Shown here: piece by piece, positions 34,091 through 47,000 of the stretch
Position numbering within the stretch: position 1 is the first letter of the stretch
How the letters are laid out: the number at the start of each line of letters is the position of its first letter
DNA from: Gliomastix tumulicola
Lineage: Eukaryota > Ascomycota > Sordariomycetes > Hypocreales > Bionectriaceae
Length of the DNA stretch: 64,000 nt
Direction of reading: 5' to 3'
Assembly (NCBI GenBank): GCA_001599755.1
Contig: BCHX01000001.1
Location: forward strand, 434,001 to 498,000
The notes under the pieces: generated by a model
What the model was told of the DNA's origin: nothing
The model's database searches: none
The model's input: the letters and a program-made list of their open reading frames with translations, nothing else
Program-made: the position numbers and the translations under genes

Positions 34091-34438
34091 ATGGCTGACC
34101 AAAACAAAGACGCGGCCAAGGCCAAGGCGGAGCAAGAGTACATGGAGCGGCTGGCAAAGGAGTTCTCGTCGCTGCCTGACCGGGACGTACCTCAAGGAGA
34201 ATCATCTGGGAGCAACCGTGAGTATCCTCCTCTTCATCTCGCAGCTCAATGGCATTTGGAACTGCCAGGAAACTTAAGCAGTTCCGCCCATTGTCAGGTA
34301 GATGGCTGACGCGCTGACACCTCGACAGAAATCAGCAATATCACGCCCAGGCCAAACTCAGACAGCATGACCTCGACAAACGTGGCCATTACGAAAACCA
34401 TCCGCACGGCTATTGCCGACATGAAGAAGAAGTCCTGA
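34091..34438 (+). CDS. Small hypothetical protein, 78 residues
   Basis: Two exons (34091-34217 and 34329-34438) with consensus GTGAGT donor and CAG acceptor give 78 residues. The N-terminal 30 residues are an Ala/Lys/Glu-rich amphipathic helix (MADQNKDAAKAKAEQEYMER, then LAKEFSSLP). A Ser/Asn/Pro-rich linker and a C-terminal helix ending in DMKKKS follow. No domain, signal peptide or membrane segment is recognisable. The long CT-rich leader upstream suggests either strong regulation or a missed first exon at 33542. I do not recognise the family. Composition and clean splicing argue it is a real gene. Confidence 0.6.
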
Positions 34439-35838
34439 GGCTATGGCAACGAGATTTCCAGGTGTTTCGCCCAGCACGTTTGCAAACGCAATCTCCACTA
34501 CATGACGATGAGAAGGGGGGCACACAAGCAACTTGAGAGCATAACAGTTTACGCGATATTGAATAATGAAGTTGTCGAGGGGGGCTAGCTAGAGAGCTGC
34601 TTTGACTGTTTGGGTTACGGTACACGAAATTGTGTTTTTAGACCAATATTTGGGGGAAGGAGGCTCTGAGGGTGGGAAGAAAGTAGTCAGTCCCTTGAGA
34701 GTGATAGACTTGGAACCTGGACTTTAGAAACACTGTAGCAAAGCTTTCAATTACACTACTCATTTCACTCTGCTAAGCCAAGACTCGGGGTCAGTAGAAG
34801 AAGCATCACGTTTGTTACGTTTAAAATGAGATTCCATGCTTACGTCGACATGGGCCTTACGCGTGCCGGGACACGTTTTCCGTGGTATGTGATGGCGACC
34901 ATATGGTGGCGGATAACATCGGTCTCCCCGAGGCGATCTCCACGAGGTGGTTTCCCTATCTGAAGTCAAATTTCTATTCGATGGTGGTGGTGGTGGTGGT
35001 CAGCCTCGCCTGTCGCAACGTGCTCCCTGTTCAGCAGCTATGAGTGTTGTCGAAGGCAAAGACCAGGTACCTAATCCTTCCCCTGATGCCGATCACGTTA
35101 GTTCCCACAGGACTGGGTCGAGAACACCCCCATGATCGACTCTTCAGAGACGGAAGCGGCTATATGTTTCGAGCAATGTGACTCAGGAAGTGGAGGGCCA
35201 GGCCCTGTCGTTCTGCTTTATATGGGTATCTAGCCGCGGTTACCGCCATGTGCAGGAACCCGGTCACTATAACGATGCCTACTATATGATGACAGAAATC
35301 CGGCGACGTGATAGGTGCACGTGCAATCGACTCAAGTCTTGTGGCAAGCTTTATACGGTAACCTGTAAGTCCCCGGGCGGTGTACCCGAAAGGCGCCAGC
35401 GAACTCTTGATAACGAGATGACTCCTGGTAGGCTCTGGTCCACTTTCTCAACGTCAGTAAAATGGGACGTCGTTGATCAAAAAGTTCGGGATGTTTGCCT
35501 TGTTAGAACACGGTATCGGGTTCATATGCACTGTAAGGGGGGGGATGAGCAGAGTCATACGAAGGTCTATGGAGACAAAGCACTGTTGTATGAAGCAGGA
35601 CGAAAGTGGACTTGGATTATTAATGTTGAAGATATACGTCTGGTTTAGTCTGAGTAAGAATAAGAAAGAAAATAGACAGAAAGGAGGCAGAGATAGTGCA
35701 ACTATTTGAGAACATACAAATGTAGATTCTAGATACCCCCCCATCTTCCATGCGTCTCTTTACTGAGAAGCACACACACTCTGAAGTTTCTCTACCTAGA
35801 TGAAGCACAAAACCTTCTTCAAGATCGTGTCTTAAGAA
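34439..35838. other. Gene-free stretch with TGG repeat
   Basis: This 1400-bp stretch holds a (TGG)6 run at 34982-35000 and a frame at 35178-35648 that has no ATG and no recognised domain. It includes the 3' end of the GMC gene and of the small gene. I see nothing else. Confidence 0.4.
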
Positions 35839-38066
35839 TCAAAGACTGAGCTCCTCCTGGATTACCTCAAAAGCCTTCTGACTAACGATAAAAGTAGGCC
35901 CAACAGTGAACGCGCCTGGAGTACGTGGAAAGACGGACGCGTCCACCACGCGCAGTCCATCAACACCGTTCACCTTGAACTTGGAGTCGACACAGTACTC
36001 TGGGTCATCCTTGGGTCCCATCCGGCACGACGAGCTGACGTGATGCCCGAAGGTGTGGTCCATGATGGACTGGCGCATCGAGACCTCGGGGTTGGGCTCG
36101 ATCACGGTGAACGGGGCGAATGGCTCCCCAAGCACCTCGAACAGCTCCATCGCAAACTCATAGCCCTCGGTGAAGGCCTGGATATCCTGCTCCGCCTGGC
36201 GCTCAAAGTAGTTGAAGTTGATGAGAGGTGTATCGCGCGGGTTCTTCGACCGCAGGGTCACAGTGCCTGCGTCGTTGCCAACCTGCATCTTCACCATGGA
36301 CCAGGACCAGCCCCGGGGTGAACCGAGGTTGAGGCTGTAGTCCGGATAGAAGCCGCGGAACTCGACTCCCGCGTTGCCGAAGAAGAAGATGTCGGCCTCG
36401 TCGTTGTTGCTGACGCTGGAGCGGAAGAGCATGTTCAGGGCGGCGCCGGCCTGGCCGTACGGACCCCGGCCCTGGAGCCACTCGGCGTGGCACGGGTCGG
36501 TCTCGGGCTCGAAGGGGTTGAGTGTGCAGTGGGACATGGGGTTCTCCCAGGGACTGCTGGCCTGGACGATGATGCCGCTTTCATAGTTGTCTTGAAGATA
36601 GTTTCCCTGTCGACAGGTTAGTATCTGTTGTCATTCTGGGGTGTCAGGGCTCGACTCACCACTGCGGGAAGATTAACAATCACGGGAATGTCTAGGGCTT
36701 CCAACTCTTCCCTGGGACCGACACCGCTCAGCTTGAGAATCTGAGGGGTGTTGAACGCGCCGCCGGACACGATCACCTCGCGCTTCGCGTACGCACGCTT
36801 CAGATCACCCTCGGAGCCATCATACCGCCTGTCGGCAGAGTACATGGCCTCGCCCTTTAGATACTCCACACCGTACGCCCTTGGCTTCTTTCCCTTACCC
36901 TTGCTCTCGGTTATCAGAACCTTGGTAGCCAGGCTCTGAGTGCTGAGGGTGAGAGGGAAGACCTGCGTGCCATTTGTGCTCTGGGCATTGACCGTATCCA
37001 TGACGTGGGTTCGCGCCCCAACACGCTCTCTCTGCTCGTTCACGTGGACAGGCATGCGATATACGGTCGGATTGTCGTAACGATCCTCGTCCGGTCGGTT
37101 GAGATCGCGCTGGAGGAGCTCAATCATCTCCTCTTCGCTTTCAATCTCGAGACCCTCAAGCCTTCGCACGGCCTCGGTGAGGATAGATAGATAGCTGGGT
37201 CGGCTCGTAGCGGCTGAGGCATTGTTCTGGGTGGACTGCAAGGCTTGAGTCAGCAAGGGCGCGGAGGAGTCGTAGATGTGAGATGTGAAACTGACGTCAA
37301 GCCATCCATCAAAACCGTAGCCGGGAGTCCCCTCCGGCATATAATGGTTGCGCTCCAGTCTCGTGTAGACATCTCGAATGTGCTCGGGGAGCCAAGAGTC
37401 ATCGCCAGTCAGAGCAGCAATATCTCTCCATTCGGAATCGGGCGGGAGGGCTAGGTTCATAGCGTTGACTTGGGATGAACCTCCGACGGTCGCGCCACGA
37501 GGGTAGAAGATGCCGAGGCTGTGGGAGGTCTAAGTCAGTTACTTGCAAAAAGACGACCTCAACCAAGCTGGAACAAAAAAAAACATACGGTTCAGCCCCT
37601 TCAGGTGGATCGAGCCCGACGTAGAATGTGCCGTTTGGCATACGGTAGGTATACTTGTCGTCTCGCCGGGCCTGTGTCTCGTTCTGGTAGTGGTGTACAA
37701 AGAACTGCCATGATGCATTGTCACTTTCCGCATTGGCGGAGCCCCTGAGGCAACGGTTAGAAAGGAGTCAGAGGTAGATGAGAGTAGTATCGGAGATCGC
37801 ACCAGATGGGAACGCGGTCGAGTAGCGAGCCAGAGTTGTCCCCTCCGGCTTCCAGCAGCAGAACAGAGTGCCCGGCTCTGGCGAGGTTAGACCTATAGAC
37901 ACATCGTTAGCTGGCAGGCACCAGAGGGCGGTCGCTTTTCGGCGTACGCTAGAGGACCGCCGCCTGGTCCGGAGCCGATCACGATGTAGTCGTAGACATC
38001 GAGACGCTCTGTTGGTGTGGCGCTCACAAGCGCTGTCAAGAGGGCGCCGGCCGCAAAGAGACGCAT
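35839..38066 (-). CDS. Secreted GMC (glucose-methanol-choline) flavoprotein oxidoreductase
   Basis: Five exons (38066-37948, 37892-37803, 37744-37589, 37518-36660, 36606-35839) give 663 residues. Residues 1-16 are a signal peptide (MRLFAAGALLTALVSA). The FAD dinucleotide fold YIVIGSGPGGGPLA near residue 27 and SVLLLEAGGDNSG are split by an intron. GMC signature 1 is PRGATVGGSSQVNAM and signature 2 is SGGAFNTPQILKLSGVGP. The active-site region has HHVSSSCRMG with the conserved His, and the C-terminus is DASVFPRTPGAFTVGPTFIV. It is predicted to be extracellular, in CAZy family AA3, oxidising sugars or alcohols and passing electrons to O2 (making H2O2) or to quinones. The exact substrate cannot be read. 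A secreted multicopper oxidase lies 5 kb away. Confidence 0.93.
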
Positions 38067-41000
38067 GATGGGTTGTTGATGAGGTATTCCACACTTTTGA
38101 TTGATGTTAATGGGGCTGGAGATTCATTCTTCGTCGCTCACAAGGCGACAGAGTATCCTTCTTATACCTTATCCCTCATCTCGGATCCGTCCTCCACGCA
38201 TCGGTCTTCATCTTCATCCGATCTGATCGTTAAATCCGTCACTTCAACACCTCCCAGCAGTTTTGGATGCCCTTCTACCAAGCATAGCCTCATGCTGACT
38301 TGACGAGTCGGCGATAATGAGCCGCGTTTATCCCCCAAACCCCTTTCAGGTAATGGTTGCGCGTCCCTCACTGGGGCGGTGCCATTAACTCCGACCTTCG
38401 TAAGGGCACGATCCCCGATCCCCGTCGAGGAATCTATGTAAACTGTCAGATAAGCATTCACCTAAAACTTTCATCACCACCCAATCTAGAATACCCCTTG
38501 GATCTGGTGGCTTGTTGAGAGCATCGTAATTGAGTATGAGCTGTGCCACAGCGCTGGAGGGACCAAGATCTGCGGTAGGGAGATGGGTAGGGAGATGGGT
38601 AGGGAGATGGACGGGACTTGGATTGCGCGTCTACAAGCGCTGTCAGCTTACACGGTCCTCCATGTATTTGGCGGCTTAACTACCTATCTTGGGCAATAAT
38701 GTTGATCTCACCTTTCTCCATTTTCGCACTCTCGGGAGCCCGCGGACACCCTTGCTGGGAGCTGGTGTGCTTGACTGAGAAGTATCAAAATATGTATTTG
38801 AATGGCACTCCCTTCACCTTGTTGTCATGGATAGGCTAAGATCGCTCTAGTCGGGCCCTATGCGGCAGATACCATTTCAAAGTCGAAGACTGATGGCAGT
38901 AGTCAACAGGAATAGATCTCCCAAGGACAAGGTCTGTCCAACCGCACTGATTACCCAACTAGCTCACAGGTTTGTCCGTTTGTTGTCATAAATCTGTCAT
39001 CTAAGACGTGGTAAATGACAGTAGGGGCAGCCGAAAGCTGTTAGGAGAGATATGCGGATGATCTCGAGATCAACGACTTGCGAGATCCCACAAAGCCCAG
39101 ATATGTGAAGAACCCCCGGACATGGAGGGAGGAATCTAAGCCGTCGTGAGCAAGGGCTCCGAATATGATTTTTTCAACACAATGTCTCTTCACCGCTTCG
39201 AGATCGTGCCACCAAGTGGACGGAACTCCCATCCACCCATCACTTGAGCCACAAGTCGATATGCTCATGACGTGAACGTGTATATGAGGCGGATCCTAAT
39301 GTTGTAGTCGGGTGCGGCCAATGTCATGGGAGTTACCAACGTTCTTTATCAGGAAGTAAACCTTGGCCTGGGTATGGCATGTCCGAGTTTGCCTTGGTAA
39401 AAGCCCTGACGTCGAAACCTTGGCGCTTCTTGAGGAGGTGGTAGCCCGCAGATAGACCGCCGCGCTTCCAAGCAGATTAGGAACCCTGCCGCAGAGTCGC
39501 ATCTCATATCGTGCCGGCGGGCAGCATAACGCCATCAAGTTTGCTGCTGTCTAGACGGTCACGCGGACGGAGGAGACAAGGGCAGAGAAGTGCCGGGAGC
39601 ACCTCCTCCACGCCCCTTAGGGGAAGACCTCACAAGAGGAAGGTGAAGCGGACGCTGGGAGACTGTGACCCGCCAACCTGATTCTTGCAAGGCTTGGCTT
39701 GACTTGCAGTTTAGCTCTCGTGCAAAACGGGTGAGTCGTGGGGGGAAACAAGAAACCAAGCTAGAATGATTCCAACCCACTCAGAGGACCCAGATGTCAA
39801 GCACAGACACCGAACCTGTCTTCCGGGCGGGATGAGTCTGGATCTCCTTCGGCAAATAGGGGGTTTGTGCTTCTAAACCTTGGGCCATGGGAGCGCGATT
39901 TTGTGACATGACCAAGATTGAGGCCGTGCAGACGCTGCTCAAGGGCACGAGTGTATCCATACCGGTTGCAACGAACAAAGGGCAGTCTGTAAGTAAGCGA
40001 CGGCCGTGACAGCGGGTCATAGACCCGGGGGGCTGTAGGAACAGGGTGCTCGGCCGCGATGTATCCTTGCAGGAGCTGGGACTCGACAGTGCCAAGATGC
40101 GGCAAGGAGACAGACAGACGCAGCATGGTTCGTTCCTTGAATATTCGCTCGCGGCCATTCGTGAGGGCAACCCTCACAAGCCATACTGCCCCTTTCTGGG
40201 GTAGGAAAGCCACCGGAAAATAAAACCTGTTCTCATGTAGTACTCATAGAGAATGGCACGTGGAGAGGCGCCGTCGGGTACGAACCATCTGCCAATGCCG
40301 AACGAGGATACCGAGCCACACCGTGATAAGCCCGTCGAGATGGGATATCCGACCTGGGATAGAGGCCGATTCGGTGTTGGGGGCATATTCGGGACGTTCA
40401 ATGTAAACTGAATGAACCATGATGGGAAGATCGAGAGGTCACGATCTGAAAAGACGGCGTCACCACGACGCTCATTCTTGGGAGGCCTCAACTAAGCGAG
40501 TCATTTGAGGGTGAAAAACTCGGCATAGGCGACACAGGATATAGGGGGACGAGTACCGATACCAGAGATGCGGCATATTCGTTCATGGCAGTTGAGCGCC
40601 TCGCCGTCAAGGTCACATCGCAGACACGGCTGCGCGTGCAGGCGGAGGAAGGGGTGCAGCTGCAGGAGGCGTCACATGGCGACCTGCATGCCTGATATGC
40701 CTGCCGCGGGAATACTCCGTCGGAATACAACGCCACATGGTCCAGGTCAAGAACGGCCCCTTTTCTTGCTTTTTTTCTGAGTCATGAGTCATAGGGGGCC
40801 ATCATTGACTAAGGTAGATAGATCAGTGCCGATAGCTGCATGTGACCGATAGGACGATGTGCTGACAATATTGGGCAAGCTAATAAGCAAAGTAATCCTA
40901 AATTTCGGGTTGGCAGTCATCATCAGCTGAGAAAATCGTGTCTAGGCGTGTTTGAGTGCTGATGCGAGAAAATAGAGGGAAGAGCAAAGGGGCGACAAGG

Positions 41001-43223
41001 CCGGTAGGGGGTTTAGGGGCGGGCAGCCCATACGGGTACGAGCCCAGGCGCATTTCTTTTCGCATGTGCATGTGTAACATGTTTAGGCCATTACAATATA
41101 ATAACTGCCATGGTAGATAATCAGGACGCTCATTGGCCACAGTCGTCACGAACAGGGCCTGCCTGCACTAAACCCCCTTGCAAGGATCATGGATCACCTA
41201 CAGCCCTTGACACCCGCTCGGAGCCGAATCCAAGGACGTCAAATGATCACCCCATGCGGTCTATTCTGGCGGGGGCGAGAGGCGGAGGCGGAGACAAAGC
41301 GGACGAGATAAGAGGCGGCCGAAGGATGACAGGAGAAGCAAAGAAACAAAGGTCATTGTGAGGATCACAATGGGCCAAGATTCCTCGGCCTAGGCCGTCA
41401 ATGGCCTGTTTATTATCGGCCATCCTGGTTAGTATAAGGGGGTGAGGGGCTGAAACGTGGGACAGGCAGATCCAGGATTCGTCCGTGGCATTCAAGGGAC
41501 TGGGGGGCGAACCTGTTCTGCAGAGGGATCTTCGGTAATCCAATCACGACCGTAGAAAAAGCAAGGACGGCCAGATTACGGATTTCCCAGTCATTGCAGG
41601 CGTAGCGGAGATGGATGTCCAACAGCAGAAATGGCCGAGCTGGGCAGTTTATACCCCCCCGGCTGTCGCCGGCCCAGAACGAGACCAGTCAGCTGCACTC
41701 ATGGCATCATAATAGGCACCAACGAGGCCTTTCACACGTCGAGCTTTCCCCCCCACAATCCGCGGTTACCCGGTCGGATTCCTACCCTGGCCTGGCTTGA
41801 CCTGAGCGGAACTCGCCCAGGACTACCACCTGAGCTACAGCTACTGCCTACGGAGCACTGTCACATTGGGATTTTGAATACGAAGGGCCGCGCACAGTTA
41901 AGGTTTAGGGTTATTTATTATGCATCTTTGTTAGCTGCAAGTCCAGACCCGCTGAATTTCCCGGGCTCCCTGTCTTGTCGTTGGTGCGATCTCTGAGAAC
42001 CGCGCGCGCGCAGCTCGATCTACTCGTATTAACTCATCTTATTTTCGCTAGTGCCTCTGTTTTGGTGCTGGCTGCACGGGGAGGCATGCCTGTAGGCTTC
42101 CGGCCTGCGGCTTACCTGAGGCGGGCGCTCTCGTAATTCGGGCTTTGGGCATTTTGGAGGTTCAGCTCAGCTGCATGCATGGGAACGCCGCCGCCATGCT
42201 CGAAGCTATATGCCTCCGTCGGACTACTTGCCCTGTTGAGTTAGTACTACACCCTCAGGCGGGAACGCCACGTTGGACAAAAGCCTCCCCGTGAAGGAGG
42301 GTGGCATCATGTATCTCGTTCACGCACGATCACCGATGGTTCACGGGATATTTTGGTCACCAGATTGGCCTCCCCCTCCCTCCCTCCCTCCCCCCGTGCT
42401 TGCCGCCCTGAGCTAGCGTCCCTCTGCTGCTCCCGAGCGCTTAGACCTCCCTTCCCCCCCCAGCTGACTTGCGCTAGCCCCCAAACATTTGGCCATGGCG
42501 CCGTGACTATCGGCGACCTCTGGAGCGGCTGAACAGCGGCCTTGACTCTTGAGGCCCCAGGAGGGGGAGGGGCACGCTCCTCCAGTCAACATCTCACTCC
42601 CCATTGGGCGGACTGGAGGCCTGGACCTGGCAGGATTCCAAGACATCGAGGCAGCCTCGCCGGCCCTTGCAGGGATCACCCTTGTTCCCGAGATAGAACT
42701 TTTCAAGACATCTTGTCAGAATCTGGCGACAACTCGGGTACGGCGGCATCGTGAATCTCAGTTCCCCTTATCGTATCCGGACGTATCTCCCTCCATACGA
42801 GACAGCAGTGTGGCAGGATGGCTCACTCATCACCGGGAGGCGCATACTAGCCAAAATGCCTCTGGTGCCGCCGTCCAATGGCTATCCAGGACGGAGCATG
42901 GCTAGAAGGTCAATGGTTCTAGACACGCCCATACTGGCCCCTGATCACATTATACGCAATTATATGGACGCGCTCTTGTCTCCAGGATTGGTCATGAGGA
43001 GGCACGGTCGGATACCTTTCCCCATGGACAAGTCCCCAGCTGCACGCAGGCTGGCCCAACTTGGCGTTCTGTTTCTTCGTATAGCGTCGAGAGAGGTCTA
43101 TAAGTACCGCGATGCCCAAGCCATGAACAGAGAGAGGCGACTCTTCAGCAGTCGACATCCTCGAGTCACATCTCAACTTTTCACTCTTCTTCTCCATTTA
43201 GTATTCGTGTCATAAGCATCAAG
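38067..43223. other. 5.2-kb gene-free region
   Basis: No frame in this stretch combines an ATG, fungal splice signals and a recognisable domain. It contains a 12-bp triplicated repeat (38574-38609), a CG-rich run near 42001-42012, a CTCC-rich run near 42370-42395 and, in the last 400 bp, the presumed promoter of the multicopper oxidase (TATAAGTA at 43098). No terminal inverted repeats or transposase remnants were seen. It could hold a non-coding RNA or decayed DNA. Confidence 0.45.
38574..38609. repeat. 12-bp unit tandem repeat, three copies
   Basis: The unit GGTAGGGAGATG occurs three times without mismatch (38574-38585, 38586-38597, 38598-38609). Confidence 0.95.
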
Positions 43224-45279
43224 ATGTTGGGAGGAACACTCGGGGCTCTTGTCCTCGGTCTCTCTACCCTCGGCGGCGTTGCCGCCCTTCCCAGAGACGT
43301 TGGCAGTGATCTCGTCCACCTCCAACGCCGCAAGGACTGGCTCAGTCCCGAATACAAATGGCTGTTCCAGAACCCGCTGCCTATTCCTCCTGTCAAGCAG
43401 CCTCTCCTGTAAGTGCACAGTCTCATGATATAATAGTATGAATGCTGACACAGAGGCGACTATAGAACAACCACGAACCCTAACACTGGGAAAGAAGTCC
43501 GGTACTATGAGATCGAGATCAAGCCCTTTACCAAGGTTGTCTATCCGGGTAAAGGGCCTGCCTCGTTCGTTGGATACGATGGCATTGCCCCCGGGCCTAC
43601 CTTTGTCGTGCCCCGGGGCGTCGAGACCTTCGTGCGATTCATCAACAAGGCTACTAAAGAGAGCTCAATTCACCTGCACGGCTCGCCTTCTCGTGCCCCC
43701 TGGGACGGCTGGGCGGAGGATGTCATCTACCCGGGCCAGTACAAGGATTACTACTTCCCCAACTTCCAGGAGGCTCGCACGCTCTGGTACCATGACCATG
43801 CCATGCATTATGTGAGTGTCCCGACCGACGTCTGTCCTGCTCGTATTCCATCTACTGACAGATATGCGAACAACAGACAGCTGAGAATGCTTACAAGGGC
43901 CAAGCTGGCATGTACCTGCTTGAAGACCCAGCCGAGAATGCACTCGGGCTGCCGAGTGGATATGGCGTCTTTGACATCCCTCTTGTTCTATCTGCAAAGC
44001 AGTATAACAACGACGGAAGCCTCACCACCACCGAGGGTGAAGACGACAGTTTCTTCGGAGATATCATCGAAGTGGTAAGTCGCACACACCGTTCGTTATG
44101 TTCAAGGATGAGGGTGATGATGATGATGCCTAACAGCCTACTAGAACGGACAACCCTGGCCATACCTGAACGTGGAGCCGCGCAAGTATCGCTTCCGCCT
44201 GCTCGATGCCGCCGTTTCTCGGTCTTTTGCGCTCTACTTTGTCCAAACCACGGCAACCGGCACCCGAATCCCATTCAAGGTGGTCGCCAGCGACGCGGGT
44301 CTGCTCACGGCTCCCCAGACTGTGAACAACATTGTATGCCCCTCCCTCCCTCCCTCCCCACAGCGATATGGCTTTTGTTACTGTGCCTGACACGACTGAA
44401 AATCCTAGGTTGTATCCATGGGCGAGCGTTACGAGATTGTGTTCGATTTCTCTGCCTACAAGGGCAAGACCATCGAGCTCCGCAATCTCGAGGACGTCGG
44501 TGACATCGGCACTGACGACGACTACAAGGAGACTGGCAAGGTCATGCGCTTCATCGTCAGTGCCAACGGGCCGACCCAGCCCGACACGTCAGTGGTGCCC
44601 AGCACGCTCCGCAACGTCCACTGGCCGACGCCCGCCGGCAACACTGTGAACCATCATTTCCGCTTCGAGAGGACCAACGGCGAGTGGCGCATCAACGGCG
44701 TCGGTTTCGCCGACGTGCAGAACCGGCTGCTGGCGAACGTTCCCCGCGGCACCGTCGAGATCTGGGAGCTCGAGAACAGCTCTGGTGGCTGGACGCACCC
44801 GATTCACATCCATCTCATCGACTTCAAGGTCCTGTCCCGCACGGGCAGGAGAACGACGGTCATGCCCTACGAGGCGGCGGGTCTGAAGGATGTCGTCTAT
44901 CTGGCGAAGGGAGAGACCGTCAAGGTCCAGGCACACTACGCTCCAGTAAGTGAAACATCATTCTTCTCCTCTGTCTACTATACGTGTTACAGAAGCTGAC
45001 TCGGGAGCACAGTTCCCTGGCGTCTACATGTTCCACTGCCACAACCTCATCCACGAGGACCAGGACATGATGGCCGCATTCAACGTCACAGTCCTCTCCG
45101 ACTACGGCTACAACTCGACCTCCTTGGTCGATCCGATGCAGAGCGAGTTCCTTGCGAAGCCCTATGTTGCCACCGAGATTACTTCCCGAAGTGGCGCCTT
45201 TAGCGACACGAATATCATCAACCGCATTAAGTGGATGTGCGATTACAAGCCGTACAGCCAGACCGAAGTTGCGCAGTAG
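43224..45279 (+). CDS. Secreted multicopper oxidase, bilirubin-oxidase type
   Basis: Six exons (43224-43408, 43466-43811, 43877-44074, 44145-44333, 44409-44945, 45013-45279) give 573 residues. Residues 1-21 are a signal peptide; a basic pro-segment ending LQRRKDW follows, suggesting Kex2-type processing. All four copper-binding blocks are intact: SSIHLHGSPSRAPWDGW, LWYHDHAMHY, HPIHIHLIDF, and FHCHNLIHEDQDMM, whose Met is the axial ligand of the type-1 copper. The Met ligand and the HLHGSPSRAP block point to the bilirubin-oxidase branch (as in Myrothecium) rather than to classic fungal laccases. It couples one-electron oxidation of phenols or tetrapyrroles to four-electron O2 reduction outside the cell. 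It converges on the Zn2Cys6 gene at 45475. Confidence 0.94.
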
Positions 45280-45474
45280 GAAGCCATGAGAGATGAGATT
45301 GATGATTGGGATGGAGAATTTGGGGTTTGGACATTCTTTTAATAAGCACTGCCCACGATCGTGGGCGTATTTTACTTCGCATACACACTCTTTGGTCTTA
45401 ATTTTTACTTTTCTGTTTATATCAATATGCATGCGTGCCTGGGATATTTTGCCGCTTGATTGCTATCGTGATCG

Positions 45475-47000
45475 TCAAATATGGCCATGCTCTCCCTCGA
45501 TAAGAAGCTCGGACAGAGATCCGAGCTTTTGCTCAAGCAGAGACCTCTGTGCTCCATGCAGATTCTTGAACTGCAGCAGATAGCGTATTAAGTGCTGGCA
45601 ATTTTCTGCCCAGTGAATAACGACCTCCCTGTCGTGGAGATGAGCGGACACAGTCACAACATCAGTCGCGGTGTCTGTGATGTCGAACAGTTTCTGTCTG
45701 ATACCTACGCCTTGTCTTTCCAGTGAGTCTCTACAGATCCTGTCCAACAGCTGTTTGAGATATATGCATCCCTGAACAGGGAAGAGGAGGAGCATATAAT
45801 CTTGGACGGCGTCCGAGTGCAAGAGGTACTTGCAGCCGGCCATCTGCCAGACCAGCGTTCGCAGCCACTGGCTTGTGAGGATAAGGTCGGCTTGGTGCGT
45901 ATCCGACAGCAGGGAGAGCACTTCTTGTATTTGGCCGTGCTGGCTTGCCAGGGCTTTTTGCTTGGTCTCAATCCATTCCATTGTTCGAGCAGAGTCGGTC
46001 GCTTTGTTTCTATCCCGCCAGTTGCTCAGGAACTCCGCGTCTACAAGCTCGTACAGCTGGCAGATGTGCCTGAAGCCTAATTGAATATACCGGTTGTCCG
46101 AGTTCCTGCTGTCGACGGACGGTAGCTCTGTCGGGGCGTCTGAGAATACGCCGTCTCGCTCATCAGCAATAGCCGACAGACGGTCGTGAATGAAGACGAC
46201 CCAGTGAAGATAATGCCAGGCTATGGGGTCCGACGACTCCGGAATACGTCGCTGGGGTTTATCGATCTGCAGAATCTGGATCATGGTGATTGCCTCCCTC
46301 AGGTAGAAGAAGTCCATCTCTCTGTCCTGCAAGACGCCGAAGGAGATTCGCAGAAACACTGACAGTGCTACCCTCTTGAGATCAATCTGGGACGTGTGAC
46401 CGATAGCAGGCCGGAGCTGCAAAGCTCGAGAGATGAGATCAGATATGATTCCTGGCGTTTTTCGCGGGTGGTTGTCCGGCGCCAATGCGAGGGTCATTGC
46501 AGCATATGCGAAGCAGAAAGCACCATGGTCCGCTTCGGTGGTAGCCCGGGATATTGATTCTCGGATGATCCCATCTTCAATGATCGGGCATACGGGGAAG
46601 ACGAAGTTGTGGTAGTCCGGGAGGAGGTCGAGAAGGAACTTGGCATCTACTGAGAAATCGATGCCGCTCCTCACCTTGGGGGCCTTGGGTCGCACTGCTA
46701 ACGGGGCGACCGGTTGCGGCGAGGGAGGAACGTCAGTCTCGGCCCTGGATTTCGAGTAAGGCTTGAGTGACGAGATCACCGCCCCCCGTCTCGAGCGAGC
46801 GCGACTTGCCGAGGGTTCCTTTGGCTTATAGGTGCAAGGGATGCCAAGGTGACTGCATTCCTGACATGGCTGTTCGCCATTGCCTCGGGAGATGTTAACC
46901 GCCTTCTGCACTCACTCGAGTTGGTTGTCAAGTACTCACATCTGACCTTCCGTCTAGCACATGGCGCACACGCTCTCAATACTCTCTTTTGAGTCCCCAT
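45475..47000 (-). CDS. Zn2Cys6 regulator of the maltose module (MalR/AmyR-like position)
   Basis: Two exons (47000-46940 and 46883-45475) give 489 residues. The zinc cluster C-x2-C-x6-C-x5-C-x2-C-x6-C is completed only by splicing: the third Cys codon spans the intron (CAPCARRKVRC joined to NGEQPCQECSHLGIPC). A basic Arg/Ser linker follows. The remaining 400 residues form the regulatory domain (LLDLLPDYHNFVFPVCPII, FLRISFGVLQDREMDFFYLR, WHYLHWVVFIHDRL), which resembles maltose- and starch-utilisation activators of ascomycetes. It is divergent from the GH13 maltase gene with a 430-bp promoter, the classic regulator/enzyme arrangement of MAL loci. It is a nuclear activator, probably responding to maltose. 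A maltose permease, usual in MAL loci, is absent from the window. Confidence 0.88.

Noticed and set aside
35178..35648. 156-residue frame that looked like a small protein
   Set aside because: It begins at GTG with no ATG, has no domain, and its surroundings lack fungal splice signals.
40488..40736. Possible small Cys-rich secreted protein (minus strand)
   Set aside because: The frame starts without a signal peptide, Cys spacing is irregular and no splice or promoter support exists.
41895..41915. TTTAGGGTT resembling interstitial telomere repeat
   Set aside because: Only a single unit; expected by chance.
42751..43215. 154-residue frame just before the multicopper oxidase
   Set aside because: No ATG at its start; it runs through the presumed promoter and leader of the oxidase gene.
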